DNA of 64,000 nucleotides from Massilia solisilvae (GTDB lineage: Bacteria > Pseudomonadota > Gammaproteobacteria > Burkholderiales > Burkholderiaceae_D). The notes beneath the pieces are model-generated. The model saw only the letters and a list, made by a program, of their open reading frames with translations. It ran no database searches and was not told where the DNA came from. Made by a program: the position numbers and the translations under genes. The stretch spans positions 124,001 through 188,000 of the forward strand of contig NZ_JANUGV010000004.1 of NCBI RefSeq assembly GCF_024753215.1, read 5' to 3'. Position 1 is the first letter of the stretch. Each line of letters starts with the position of its first letter. Shown piece by piece: positions 50,231 to 60,400 of the stretch.

Positions 50231-52462
50231 ATGAAGAAGCATGTGTTGACGGCAATACTGGCAGTCGCCATGTCGGCCCACGTGGTCACGGCACAGCCCG
50301 AGAAGGTCGCCGTCACCCCGCTCAAGCCGTCGGCCGAGCAGGCGCAGGCCGCGCTCTGGGCTTCGCGCGTGATGGCGCGCTACCACTACAAGGCGCTCCC
50401 GCTGGACGACGCAATGTCGGAGAAGATCTTCGACAACTACCTCAAGTGGCTCGACAGCGACAGGCTGTATTTCACCCAAGCCGACCTGAACCAGTTCGCG
50501 CCGATGCGCACCAAGCTCGACGACGCGATCAACAACGAAAACCTGACGCTGCCGTTCCAGATCTACAACGTGTACCAGCAGCGCTTCAACGAGCGCATGG
50601 CCTACGCGCGCGAGCTCATCAAGGGCAAATTCGACTTCACCGCCGACGAGTCGATGCAGCTGGACCGCGAAAAGGCCCCCTGGGCCAAGAGCGAGGACGA
50701 GGTGCGCGACCTGTGGCGCAAGCGGGTCAAGAATGACTGGCTGCGCCTGAAGCTGGCCGGCAAGGACGACAAGGCGATTCGCGAAACGCTGGACAAGCGC
50801 TACGAGAACTACCAGAACCGCCTCAAGAAGCTCAACAGCGAAGACGTGTTCCAGATGTTCATGAACGCGTACGCCACCGCCATCGAGCCGCACACCAACT
50901 ACCTGGGCCCGCGCTCGGCCGAGAACTTCGACATCGCCATGCGCCTGTCGCTGGAAGGCATCGGCGCGGTGCTGCAATCGCGTGACGACTACACCGTGAT
51001 CCGCGAGATCGTGCCGGGCGGCCCGGCTGCCATCTCGGGCAAGCTCAAGGTGGGCGACCGCATCGTCGGCGTGGCACAGGGCGAAAAGGGTGGCTTCACC
51101 GACGTGCTCGGCTGGCGCATCGACGACGTGGTGCAACTGGTGCGCGGCGAAAAGGATTCGCTGGTGCGGCTGGACGTGATCCCGGCCGACGCCGGGCCGG
51201 ACGGCAAGCACGTGACCGTCTCGCTGGTGCGCAAGAAGATCAACATGGAAGAGCAATCGGCCAAGAAGTCGGTCATCAAGGTCAAGGAAGGGGGCGTGGA
51301 GCGCCGCATCGGCGTGATCTCGCTGCCGACCTTCTACCTCGACTTCGAGGCGCGCCGCCGCGGCGACAAGGACTTCAAGAGCGCCACCCGCGACGTTCAG
51401 CGCATCCTTACCGAGTTCAAGAAGGAAAAAGTGGACAACGTGCTGGTGGACTTGCGCAACAACGGCGGCGGTTCGCTGATCGAGGCGGTGGAGCTCACCG
51501 GCCTGTTCATCGACAAGGGCCCGGTGGTGCAGCAGCGCACCGCAGAAGGTCGCGTTGACGTCGAGAGCGACACCAACGCGGGCCTGGCCTGGGACGGCCC
51601 GATGGGCGTGCTGATCAACCGCGGCTCGGCCTCGGCGTCGGAAATCTTCGCCGCCGCCATCCAGGACTACGGCCGCGGCATCGTCATCGGCGAGCCGAGC
51701 TTCGGCAAGGGCACCGTGCAAACGCTGATCAACCTCGACCGCTTCGCACCGACCGACAAGGTGCACTACGGCGAGCTGAAAATGACGATCGCCCAGTTCT
51801 TCCGCATCAATGGTGGCACGACCCAGCTGCGCGGCGTAACGCCGGACATCAAGCTGCCGGTGACGGCGGACGTGGACAATTTTGGCGAATCGTCCTACGA
51901 CAACGCGCTGCCGTGGGTGCAGATCAAGCCGGCCAACTTTGCGCCAGCAGGCGACCTGAAGGACCTCGTGGCCCCGCTGCAAAAGCGTCACGAGGCGCGC
52001 GTGGCCAAGGACAAGGACTTCGTGTACCTGCAGGAAGACATCGCCGAGGCCGTCAAGCTGCGCAAGGACAACCTGATCTCGCTGAACGAGGCGGTGCGCC
52101 GCAAGGAACGCGACGCCCAGGAAGCCAAGGCGAGCCAGCGCGAAGCCCGCCTTGCCGGCAAGGCGGCCGATGAGTCCAGTCCGGCCGCCAAGGAAGCGCG
52201 CAACAGCGGCAAGACGCCGCTGCCGTCCAAGCCGACCAAGACAATGATCGCCAGCCGCGGCCAGGACGACGGTCTGCAGGCCGACGAGCGCAACCTGCAA
52301 GCCGAGCTGGCTGCCGAAAAGGCCGCCAAGAACGCCAAGGACGTGCTGCTGCAGGAGGCCGCGCACATCCTGGCCGACGAGTCGGTCATGCTCAAGACAG
52401 ATACCCGCATGGCCTCGCGCGCGATGCCGTATCTGCCGTCTACCCGGGTGAGCGGAAACTAA
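50231..52462 (+). CDS. prc: Tail-specific C-terminal processing protease
   Basis: A 743-residue S41 protease (Prc/Tsp). The signal peptide ends HVVTA. A helical N-terminal region, then a PDZ domain at about 250-340 (VPGGPAAISGKLKVGDRIVGV) and the catalytic core: DLRNNGGGSLIEA, GSASASEIFAAAI with the nucleophilic Ser, and SFGKGTVQT with the general-base Lys. It degrades or trims periplasmic proteins with non-polar C-termini, including cell-wall hydrolase regulators. The C-terminal ~150 residues are highly charged and Ala/Lys-rich. Well spaced GGAGA lies before ATG 50231. A UUCG-loop terminator follows. Confidence 0.92.
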   Translation: MKKHVLTAILAVAMSAHVVTAQPEKVAVTPLKPSAEQAQAALWASRVMARYHYKALPLDDAMSEKIFDNYLKWLDSDRLYFTQADLNQFAPMRTKLDDAINNENLTLPFQIYNVYQQRFNERMAYARELIKGKFDFTADESMQLDREKAPWAKSEDEVRDLWRKRVKNDWLRLKLAGKDDKAIRETLDKRYENYQNRLKKLNSEDVFQMFMNAYATAIEPHTNYLGPRSAENFDIAMRLSLEGIGAVLQSRDDYTVIREIVPGGPAAISGKLKVGDRIVGVAQGEKGGFTDVLGWRIDDVVQLVRGEKDSLVRLDVIPADAGPDGKHVTVSLVRKKINMEEQSAKKSVIKVKEGGVERRIGVISLPTFYLDFEARRRGDKDFKSATRDVQRILTEFKKEKVDNVLVDLRNNGGGSLIEAVELTGLFIDKGPVVQQRTAEGRVDVESDTNAGLAWDGPMGVLINRGSASASEIFAAAIQDYGRGIVIGEPSFGKGTVQTLINLDRFAPTDKVHYGELKMTIAQFFRINGGTTQLRGVTPDIKLPVTADVDNFGESSYDNALPWVQIKPANFAPAGDLKDLVAPLQKRHEARVAKDKDFVYLQEDIAEAVKLRKDNLISLNEAVRRKERDAQEAKASQREARLAGKAADESSPAAKEARNSGKTPLPSKPTKTMIASRGQDDGLQADERNLQAELAAEKAAKNAKDVLLQEAAHILADESVMLKTDTRMASRAMPYLPSTRVSGN

Positions 52463-52495
52463 GCCGCAGTCCCGCCTGCCGGCACGGTGCAACAG

Positions 52496-52523
52496 GAAGG
52501 CTCTTCGGAGCCTTCTTTTTTTT
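52496..52523 (+). terminator. Rho-independent terminator of prc
   Basis: GAAGGCTC/GAGCCTTC stem closed by a TTCG tetraloop, with eight Ts. Confidence 0.92.
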
Positions 52524-52759
52524 GCCTGTACGTTCGCGCAAGGCGCACCGCGAGCGACCTTTTCGTCTTGTGTTGTAAATACGTTGAATTGTTCATGCGC
52601 CATCATCCTTTCCGGTGGAACGTGCCTCCTCTTTTCCGGCAGGAAATACCGAGCCCGTGCTGGCAAGCTCATCCAATTGAAAATTGCCTTTTTTTTAGCT
52701 GTGCTACGATCAATCTGCCGTTGTAAAAAACACAAACTTGCACAGTTAAAGGAGCAATC

Positions 52760-53587
52760 ATGTTAATTCGTCAGTTCATCGTGGCGGCGTTGGCGGCAAG
52801 CGCGTGTGCCGCACACGCGGACGTCATCCCATCGACAGGAAGTGCGGGCTCGACTGCGCAGGGCGGCTTCCTGTCGAGCTGGACCGGTGCCAATGGCGCC
52901 AACATCCTCAGCTCGGGCGTCCTGTCCGGCAATGTCAGCCTGATCGGCGGCATCTCGTACGATGCCGCCTCAAAGGCGAGCGCCAGCCAGGGCACGGCAA
53001 CCCTGGCGGACGTCCTGTACGGCAAGGCGAGCGCCAGCATCGGGCAAAGTGCGGACGGCCAGACCAAGCTCTACTACCAGCAGGGCATTGACGGCATGTA
53101 CCTGGTCGGCGCTGGACACGGCATCCTGGCCGCCATGCTCGGGCCGGGAGTGTCGGTCGTGGGCTCCAGCGACGGCGTGATCATCAGTAACGCCAAGGCC
53201 GGTGGTGGCGCGGCCGTCAGCTCGGGTGGTGGCGGCGGACCGTCCGGTGGCGGCGCCGGTGGTGGTGGCGCGGGCGCCGGCGGTGGAAGCTCGGGCGCAG
53301 GCGCAGGCGCAGGTGGCGGCGGCCAGGGCGGTGGTGCCGGCAACGGCGGCACCACTGGCGGCTCGCCTGGCGCAACGGTGGATCACTTGGCCGGCGGCGG
53401 GATCACCGTGACCCTGCCGGTCCCGGCCCAGGTTCCCCCGGTCGCCGACGTGCCGCCTCCGTTTGGCGGCAACCCACAGGGCGACGACGGTGGCCAGGTC
53501 GCCGAGGTGCCGGAACCGTCCAGCATTGCGCTGGTGTTCGCGGGCCTGCTCGGCGCTGGCGGGCTGGCACGCCGCCGCAAGCGTTGA
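52760..53587 (+). CDS. PEP-CTERM exported protein with Gly-rich linker
   Basis: A 275-residue exported protein. The signal peptide ends AAHADV (residue ~21). A beta-rich part (ANILSSGVLSGNVSLIGG, LYYQQGIDGMYLVGAG) occupies about 25-145. A long Gly/Ala/Ser low-complexity segment (about 146-205, repeats such as GAGGGGAGAGGGSSG) is followed by a Pro-rich stretch. The PEP-CTERM signal VPEPSSIALVFAGLLGAGGL and the basic tail end the chain. An AAAGGAGC site precedes ATG 52760. A self-secreting surface or matrix protein is likely by analogy with the family; its partner exosortase is elsewhere. Confidence 0.85.
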   Translation: MLIRQFIVAALAASACAAHADVIPSTGSAGSTAQGGFLSSWTGANGANILSSGVLSGNVSLIGGISYDAASKASASQGTATLADVLYGKASASIGQSADGQTKLYYQQGIDGMYLVGAGHGILAAMLGPGVSVVGSSDGVIISNAKAGGGAAVSSGGGGGPSGGGAGGGGAGAGGGSSGAGAGAGGGGQGGGAGNGGTTGGSPGATVDHLAGGGITVTLPVPAQVPPVADVPPPFGGNPQGDDGGQVAEVPEPSSIALVFAGLLGAGGLARRRKR

Positions 53588-53603
53588 ACGGCTGACGATG
53601 GAG

Positions 53604-53627
53604 GGATGGGCGCCCGCGCGCCCATCC
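53604..53627 (+). terminator. Stem-loop after the PEP-CTERM gene (possible terminator)
   Basis: A 10-base stem GGATGGGCGC/GCGCCCATCC with a CCGC loop, just after the stop. There is no T-run, so Rho-independent termination is uncertain. Confidence 0.45.
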
Positions 53628-53723
53628 ATTCCTGTGCCGGATTGATATCCGCGCATCATTTTCAGGTACAATCCCTTGTGAACGACCGTGCTTTTTTAGG
53701 GGCGGCGATAACAAGGAGACATC

Positions 53724-54914
53724 ATGGACCTGGACTACACGGAAGAGGACCGCGCGTTTCGCGACCAGGTCCGCGCCTTCCTCGCTGAACATCTTCCCGC
53801 CGACCTGCAGCACAAAGTGCGCAGCCATTTGCGTCTGTCCCGGGACGACATCGTCCGCTGGCACAAGATCCTGTACAAGCAGGGATGGGTCGCGCCGGGC
53901 TGGCCGCGCGAATACGGCGGGCCGGGCTGGACCCCGGTGCAGCGCCACATCTTTGAAGAGGAGTGCGCCGCCGCCGGCACCCCGCCGGTGATGCCGTTCG
54001 GCGTGAACATGGTCGCGCCGGTGATCATGGCGTTCGGCTCGCAGGCGCAGAAGGACTACTACCTGCCGCGCATCCTGTCGTGCGAGGACTGGTGGTGCCA
54101 GGGCTATTCCGAGCCCGGCTCCGGTTCCGACCTTGCCTCGCTCAAGACCAGCGCGGTGCGCGACGGCGACCATTACATCGTCAACGGCCAGAAGACCTGG
54201 ACCACGCTGGCCCAGCACGCCGACATGATTTTCTGCCTGGTGCGTACCGACCCCAATGTGCGCAAGCAGGAGGGGATCTCGTTCCTGCTGATCGACATGC
54301 GCTCGCCCGGTGTCACGGTGCGCCCGATCATCATGCTCGACGAAGACCACGAGGTGAACGAAGTCTTCTTCGACAACGTCCGCGTCCCGGTGGCCAACCT
54401 GGTCGGCCAGGAGAACAAGGGCTGGACCTACGCCAAATACCTGCTCGGGCACGAGCGCACCGGCATCGCCGCCGTCGGCCGCTCCAAGCGCGAGCTGGCC
54501 TTCCTCAAGCGCCTGGCCGCGCGCGAACAGAAGAACGGCAGGCCGCTGATCGAAGACCCGCTGTTCGCCGCCAGGCTGGCCGCGCTCGAGATCGAGCTGA
54601 TGGCGCTCGAGATGACCGTGCTGCGCGTGCTCGCCAAGGCCGACCGCGCGCCCGGCCCCGAGGCGTCCGTGCTCAAGGTGCGCGGCACCGACATCCAGCA
54701 GATGCTGACCGAGTTGATGGTCGAGGCGGCCGGGCCGATGGCGCTGCCGTTCGATCCGGCCTATCTGGAAGGCGAGGCGGCGCACAGCGTGGCCGGCGAC
54801 GACGAGGCTGCCCCGCTCGCGTCCTATTACTTCAATTACCGCAAGACCTCGATCTACGGCGGTTCCAACGAGATTCAACGCAACATCATCTCCCAGATGA
54901 TCCTGGGGCTGTGA
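53724..54914 (+). CDS. Acyl-CoA dehydrogenase, subunit lacking the classical C-terminal Glu
   Basis: A 396-residue FAD-dependent acyl-CoA dehydrogenase, cytoplasmic: N-terminal helical domain, then WCQGYSEPGSGSDLASLKTS (FAD/substrate beta domain), DEDHEVNEVFFDNVRVP, and a helical C-domain ending IYGGSNEIQRNIISQMILGL. In enzymes such as MCAD the catalytic Glu lies at IYEGT; here it is Gly, as in several subunits of paired bacterial dehydrogenases where the base is elsewhere or in the partner. It begins a three-gene operon; the second dehydrogenase is nine bases downstream. An AAGGAG site precedes ATG 53724. Confidence 0.9.
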   Translation: MDLDYTEEDRAFRDQVRAFLAEHLPADLQHKVRSHLRLSRDDIVRWHKILYKQGWVAPGWPREYGGPGWTPVQRHIFEEECAAAGTPPVMPFGVNMVAPVIMAFGSQAQKDYYLPRILSCEDWWCQGYSEPGSGSDLASLKTSAVRDGDHYIVNGQKTWTTLAQHADMIFCLVRTDPNVRKQEGISFLLIDMRSPGVTVRPIIMLDEDHEVNEVFFDNVRVPVANLVGQENKGWTYAKYLLGHERTGIAAVGRSKRELAFLKRLAAREQKNGRPLIEDPLFAARLAALEIELMALEMTVLRVLAKADRAPGPEASVLKVRGTDIQQMLTELMVEAAGPMALPFDPAYLEGEAAHSVAGDDEAAPLASYYFNYRKTSIYGGSNEIQRNIISQMILGL

Positions 54915-54923
54915 GGGAATAAC

Positions 54924-56069
54924 ATGGACTTCGACTTCAAGGAAGAACAGCTCCAGTTTGCGGACGCGCTCAAGCGCTGGATTGGACGCGACTACGGCTT
55001 CGAGGCGCGCCGCGCAATCGTGCAATCGGAGCAGGGCACGTCCGACGCCGCGTGGAGCACCCTGGCCGAGCTGGGCATGACGGCGCTGCCGGTGCCGGCC
55101 GCGCAGGGCGGCTTTGACGGCAATGCGCTGGACATGTTCGTGGTGATGCGCGAACTTGGCCGCGGCCTGGTGGTGGAGCCGTATTTCGCGACCGTGCTGG
55201 GCGCGCAGTTCCTCAAGCTCGGCGGCGGAAACGAGGCGCTGCTCGAGCGGATTGCCGCCGGCGAGCTGAAGCTGGCCTGCGCGCTTGGCGAGCGCCAGTC
55301 GCGCCACGACATGGCCGACATCGCGACCACCGCAAGGCGCGAGGGCGACGGCTACGTGATCGATGGCGAAAAGAAGGTGGTCATCCACGGCGCGCACGCC
55401 GGGGTGCTGGTGGTCTCCGCCCGCACCGGCGGCGGGCAGCGCGACCGCGACGACATTTCGCTGTTCGTGGTGCCGGCCGATGCAGCGGGCGTGCAGGTCA
55501 GCGGCTACCGTACGCTGGACGGCCTGCGCGCTGCCGACGTGCGCTTTAGCGCGGTGAGGCTGCCTGCAACCTCGCTCATCGGCGTTGCCGGCCAGGGTTG
55601 GGACATCCTCGACGCGGCCCTCGACTACGGCGCCGGCCTGCTGTGCGCCGAGGCGCTCGGCGCGATGGAAGCGCTGTTCGACGCCACGCTTGACTACCTC
55701 AAGACGCGCCAGCAGTTCGGCGTCCCGATCGGCAAATTCCAGGCGCTGCAGCACCGCATGGCCGACATGTTCATCCACCTGGAGCAGGCGCGCTCGATGG
55801 CGCTGCTGGCCGCCGTCAAGCTGGACGCGCCGGACGCGGGCGAGCGCCGCCGCGCCGTCTCCGCCGCCAAATACCGTATCGGGCAGGCTGCGCGCTTCGT
55901 CGGCCAGCAGGCGGTGCAACTGCATGGCGGCATGGGCGTGACCGACGAACTGCCGGCCTCGCACTACTTCAAGCGGCTGTCGATGATCGAGCTCACGCTC
56001 GGCGACACCGACCACCACCTGGCGCGCTTCATCGCGCAGCCCGGCTTTGCGCAAGGGGCCGCGGCATGA
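54924..56069 (+). CDS. Acyl-CoA dehydrogenase, second subunit
   Basis: A 381-residue acyl-CoA dehydrogenase-fold protein. It has an N-terminal helical domain (DFKEEQLQFADALKRWIGRD), a beta-domain and a C-terminal domain with YLKTRQQFGVPIGKFQALQHRMADM and VQLHGGMGVTDELPASHYFK. It is more divergent than the first gene and resembles the beta subunits of alpha2-beta2 acyl-CoA dehydrogenases known from steroid side-chain pathways. It lies nine bases after the first and overlaps the MaoC gene by four bases (56066-56069). A shared substrate with an unusual (branched or cyclic) acyl group is a guess from this family. Confidence 0.88.
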   Translation: MDFDFKEEQLQFADALKRWIGRDYGFEARRAIVQSEQGTSDAAWSTLAELGMTALPVPAAQGGFDGNALDMFVVMRELGRGLVVEPYFATVLGAQFLKLGGGNEALLERIAAGELKLACALGERQSRHDMADIATTARREGDGYVIDGEKKVVIHGAHAGVLVVSARTGGGQRDRDDISLFVVPADAAGVQVSGYRTLDGLRAADVRFSAVRLPATSLIGVAGQGWDILDAALDYGAGLLCAEALGAMEALFDATLDYLKTRQQFGVPIGKFQALQHRMADMFIHLEQARSMALLAAVKLDAPDAGERRRAVSAAKYRIGQAARFVGQQAVQLHGGMGVTDELPASHYFKRLSMIELTLGDTDHHLARFIAQPGFAQGAAA

Positions 56070-56518
56070 GCAAGCACTGGTATTTCGAGGACTTTTATCC
56101 CGGCCAGGAGATCGACCTGGGCAAGCGCACCGTGGCTGAAGAGGAGATCATCGCGTTCGCGCGCGAATTCGATCCGCAGCCCTTCCACATCGACCGCGAG
56201 GCAGCCGCGCACTCCATCTACGGCGGCGTGATCGCCAGCGGCTGGCACACCTGCAGCATGATGATGCGCATGGTGGTCGATGGGCTGATGTGCAGCGCGT
56301 CGAGCATGGGCTCGCCGGGACTGGACGGCGTGCGCTGGCTCCAGCCGGTGCGCGCGGGAGACACGCTGGCCGTGCGCTACCTGACCGTCAAGGTCAAGCC
56401 GTCGAACTCCAGGCCGGACCGCGGCGTGGTCTGGTCGAAGTGGGTCGCCACCAACCAGCGCGGCGAGGAGGTCTGCATCATCGAGGGCATGGGCATGTTC
56501 GGGCGGCGCCCGGCTTAA
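56066..56518 (+). CDS. MaoC-family (R)-specific enoyl-CoA hydratase
   Basis: A 150-residue hot-dog-fold protein. The hydratase site is AREFDPQPFHIDREAAAHSI (the Asp-His dyad of MaoC-like enzymes), followed by GVIASGWHT. It would hydrate the enoyl-CoA made by the two dehydrogenases encoded just before it. The start ATG overlaps the preceding stop. Its stop overlaps by four bases the convergent diguanylate cyclase stop. Confidence 0.9.
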   Translation: MSKHWYFEDFYPGQEIDLGKRTVAEEEIIAFAREFDPQPFHIDREAAAHSIYGGVIASGWHTCSMMMRMVVDGLMCSASSMGSPGLDGVRWLQPVRAGDTLAVRYLTVKVKPSNSRPDRGVVWSKWVATNQRGEEVCIIEGMGMFGRRPA

Positions 56519-57435
56519 TCGGCGCCCGTCCGGTAGCAGTTGCGGCCGGCCGCCTTGGCGTCGTACAGCCCGGCGTCGGCCGCCTGCACCAGTTCCACCG
56601 CGGAGCTGTGCTGGCCTGGCACCACGCTGGCGATGCCCATGCTTACCGTCAGGCGGCCCGGCGGGGGCGCGGCTTCGTGCGGGATCGCCATCGCTTCCAG
56701 TTCGGCCAGCAGCTTGAGCGCCACCCGCTCCGCACCCTGCGCGCTCACCTGTGGCAGCAGCACCGCGAATTCTTCCCCGCCGTAGCGCGCCACCAGGTCC
56801 TGCGGGCGGCCGGCCGCAAGACGCATCGCCTTCGCGGCCAGTTTCAGGCTCGCGTCGCCGGCCTGGTGGCCGTAGTGGTCGTTGTACAGCTTGAAATGGT
56901 CGATATCCACCAGGATCAGCGACATCGGCTGGCGCGCGCGGGCGCAGCGCCGCCATTCGGTGTCCAGCCGCTCGTCGAACGCGCGGCGGTTGGCCACCCC
57001 GGTCAGGCCGTCGGTCAGCGACAGCGCGCGCAGCGCGTCGGCCTGGCGCTTGACGGTGAGCTGGGTCCGCACGCGGGCGCGCACCACGGCCGCGTTGACC
57101 GGCTTGGTGATGAAGTCGGCCGCGCCGGCGGCCAGCGCCCGCGTTTCGTCCTCCGGGCTCTTGAGCGCGGTGATGAAGATGACCGGGATGTCGCGCGTCT
57201 CGGCCGCCTGGCGCAGCTCGGCGCACACGGCGTAGCCATCCTTCCCGGGCATCATCGCATCGAGCAGGATCAGGTCGGGAAGCTGTGCGCGCGCAATCTC
57301 GAGCGCTTTGTCGCCCGACAGCGCGAACAACACCTCGTGCTCGTCCTGCAGCGCGCCGTACAGGATCTGGACGTTTTCCATCGCGTCGTCCACCACCAGG
57401 ATGCGCCCGTTCACGGCCAAATCGGTCCAGCTCAT
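56515..57435 (-). CDS. Response regulator diguanylate cyclase (REC-GGDEF)
   Basis: A 306-residue response regulator. A receiver domain occupies about 12-128: DLILLDAMMPGKDGYAVC gives the phospho-acceptor Asp, then VIFITA and ITKPVNAAVV with the conserved Lys. A GGDEF domain follows at about 140-305 with the active-site signature YGGEEFAVLLPQV (GGEEF). An RxxD inhibitory site is not obvious. It makes c-di-GMP when the receiver is phosphorylated. ATG 57435 overlaps the stop of the hybrid kinase (57432-57435), so the kinase is the probable phosphodonor. Confidence 0.92.
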   Translation of the reverse strand: MSWTDLAVNGRILVVDDAMENVQILYGALQDEHEVLFALSGDKALEIARAQLPDLILLDAMMPGKDGYAVCAELRQAAETRDIPVIFITALKSPEDETRALAAGAADFITKPVNAAVVRARVRTQLTVKRQADALRALSLTDGLTGVANRRAFDERLDTEWRRCARARQPMSLILVDIDHFKLYNDHYGHQAGDASLKLAAKAMRLAAGRPQDLVARYGGEEFAVLLPQVSAQGAERVALKLLAELEAMAIPHEAAPPPGRLTVSMGIASVVPGQHSSAVELVQAADAGLYDAKAAGRNCYRTGAD

Positions 57436-60400
57436 GCTTGTATCTTCCCGTTCAATATATCCTGGAGCAGCGCCGCCGCGACGTCGAAACGCAGGGTGCC
57501 GATGGCGTCGGCGAGCGCGTCGCCGGACTTGGCATCGAGCAGGCCCGCCAGCGCCGGACGCAGCGCGTCGAACTGCGCCATCGCCTTCAGGTTGTTATTG
57601 TGTAGCAGATCGAGCAGTCCGATCAAATCCTCGCGCTGGGCGCACGTGGCCGCCGGCACACCCGGCTCGGCGCCGGCGCCCGCGGCGTCGATCTCGCGCG
57701 ATGCGTCCAGCACGACCGACAGCGCGGCGTCCAGGCGCGCCAGGCGCAGTGCGAGCGCGGCCTCGTCGGCGCTGCGCAGCGCCTGTTCGAAGTCGAGCGC
57801 CAGCGCCGCCACCTCGTTGGCGCCGAGGTTGGCCGCCACGCCGCGCAGGCGGTGCGCCAGCTGCTGCGCTCCCTTGCGGTCGCCGCTGCGCAGCAGTTCG
57901 CGCACCTCGTCCAGGGTGCGCCCCTGCGAGCTCTCGAAGCGGCGGAACACGGCCGCGAAGTTGGCAAACGCGCCGCCGAAGCGCGGCAGCGTCGCCTTCA
58001 GGTCGATGCCGGGGATGCTCGGCGGGGCAGGCCAGGCGGCTGGCGCCGCCGCGTCCGCCGCGCCGCCGGCCGCGCGCCCGGCCACCGCCAGTAGCGTTTC
58101 GACCAGCACGTCCACCTCGATCGGCTTGGCCAGGTGGGCGTCCATGCCCGCCGCCAGCGCGCGGCGGCGGTCTTCTTCCATCGCGTTGGCGGTCATGGCG
58201 ATGATCGGCAGCCGGTCCAGCCCCATCGCGCGGATCGCGCCGGTCGCGTCGTAGCCGTTCATGACCGGCATCTGCAGGTCCATCAGCACGGCATCGTACT
58301 GCACGCTGCGCTCGGACAGCATCGACAGCGCCATCTGGCCGTTTTCCGCGATGTCCACCGAGGCGCCGGCGTGCACCAATGCGTAGTTCGCCACTTCCTG
58401 GTTGATCACGTTGTCCTCGACCAGCAGCACGCGCAGGCCGGCCAGGCGTCCCGCGAGCGGGATCGGGCGCGCCGGGGCGGGCGCGGCGCCGCTGCACAGC
58501 TCCGCCACGGTCTCGAGCAGCGCGCGCCGGGTGAACGGCTTGGCCAGCAGCGCGTCCACGTGCAGGTCGTCCGCCAGCGCGGCCAGGCGCTCGCGCTCGG
58601 GGTCGGCCGCCGCCAGCGCGCAGCGCGGCAGCCGGATCGACTGGTCCGAGCGGGCGTAGGCCAGCACGCTGGCGCCGTCCAGGTCGGGCATGGCGCTGTC
58701 GAGGAAGGCCAGGTCATAGCGGCGCCCGGCGCGCAGCAGGGCCAGCGCGGCGGCGCCGCCGTCCGCGCGATCGACCTGCCAGCCGAACGCCTCGCAGGCG
58801 CCGGCCAGCGCCGCCAGCGCGCTCGGGTTGTCGTCCGCCACCAGCACCGCCTGGGCGGCGTCGGGGCAGGGTAGCGCCGCCGTGTGGGGCGCGAGCGGGA
58901 AGGCAAGCTCGAAACTGAAGGTGGCGCCAAGGCCCGGTGCGCTGTCCACGCGCAGCTGGCCGCCCATCAGTTCCACCAGTCGACGGCAGATCGCCAGGCC
59001 CAGGCCGGCGCCGCCGTACTTGCGGCTGATCGAGCTGTCGGCCTGCGAGAACGCCTCGAACATGCGCTCCTGCTGGTCGGGCGCGATGCCGATGCCGGTG
59101 TCGCGCACCGAGAACGCCAGCCGCACCGTGCCCGCGTCAAAGCCGGCAGCGCGCACCGCGAGCACCACCTCGCCCTTGTCGGTGAACTTGATCGCGTTGG
59201 CGGCCAGGTTCAGCAGCACCTGGCCCAGCCGCACCTGGTCGCCCACCAGCGAGCGCGGCACGGCGCCGTCCACGTCGAACACCGGCTCGACCCCCTTGGC
59301 CCAGGCGTTGGACGCGGCCACCGCCGCCACCGTGGCCAGCACGTCGTCCAGCAGGAACGGCTGGCGTTCCAGCACCAGCTGGCCCGCTTCGACCTTGGAA
59401 AAGTCGAGCACGTCCGACAGCATCCCCAGCAGCGACTTGGCCGCCAGCTGCATGCGCTCGACGTAGCCGCGCTCGCGCCGGCCCAGCGGCGCTTCCTCCA
59501 GCAGGCGCGCCAGGCCCATGATCGCGTTCATCGGGGTGCGGATCTCATGGCTCATGTTGGCCAGGAACTGGCCCTTGGCGCTGCTGGCATGCTCGGCCTC
59601 GCGCAGCGCCTGCACCAGCCGGCCCTGGGTGCGCTTCAGTTCGGTCACGTCGGTGTACAGCACGTAGAAGCCGCGCACCGTGCCTTGCTCGTCGAAGTCG
59701 GGAATGTAGTTGCCCCACGCGTGGACCAGTTCACCCGAGCGCATATGCAGCTGGCGCTCGAAGCTTTGCGCCCGGCCCGCCAGCACCGCATGGATATGCT
59801 CGTTCACCTGGTCCAGCTGGTCGACCGCGATCAGGGCCTGGACGCGTTCGCCGAACACCTGTTCTTCGCTGCGTCCCAGCCATTGCAGATAGGGGCGGTT
59901 GGCGAACCGGCAGCGCAGGTCCGCGTCCCAGTAGCCGACCATGCCCGGCAGGTGGTCGGTGACGGTGCGGATGAAGCGCTCGTTGCGCGCCAGCCGTTCG
60001 CTGGTGGCGCGCAGCGCCGTCTCGGCCGCCACGCGCGAGCTGATGTCGCGCATCGTCCCCTGCATCATGCCCTTGCCGCCGATGTCCACGCTGGTGAGCA
60101 CCACGTCGGCGTGGAAGGTGCTGCCGTCGCGCCGCCGGTACTGCCACTCGAAATGCGCGCCGCCGGTGTCCATCACCTGCCGCATGTACTGGCGCATCAG
60201 CTCCTCGGAAAGGCGGCCGTCCGGCTGGCATTGCGGCGACACGCTCGCCGGCGACAGCGCAAGCAGTTCGTCGATCTCGTCGAAGCCGAACAGGGCGGCG
60301 GCGGCGCGGTTGGCGCTGACGAAGCCCGCGCCGTAGGCGAGCAGCGTGTGGGCGTCGCCCGAGCCTTCGTACAGCGCGCGAAACAGCTCTTCGTTGTCGC

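Noticed and set aside
52600..52760. Sigma-54 promoter before the PEP-CTERM gene
   Set aside because: A TGGCAAG sequence is present but without a matching TTGC at the required spacing.
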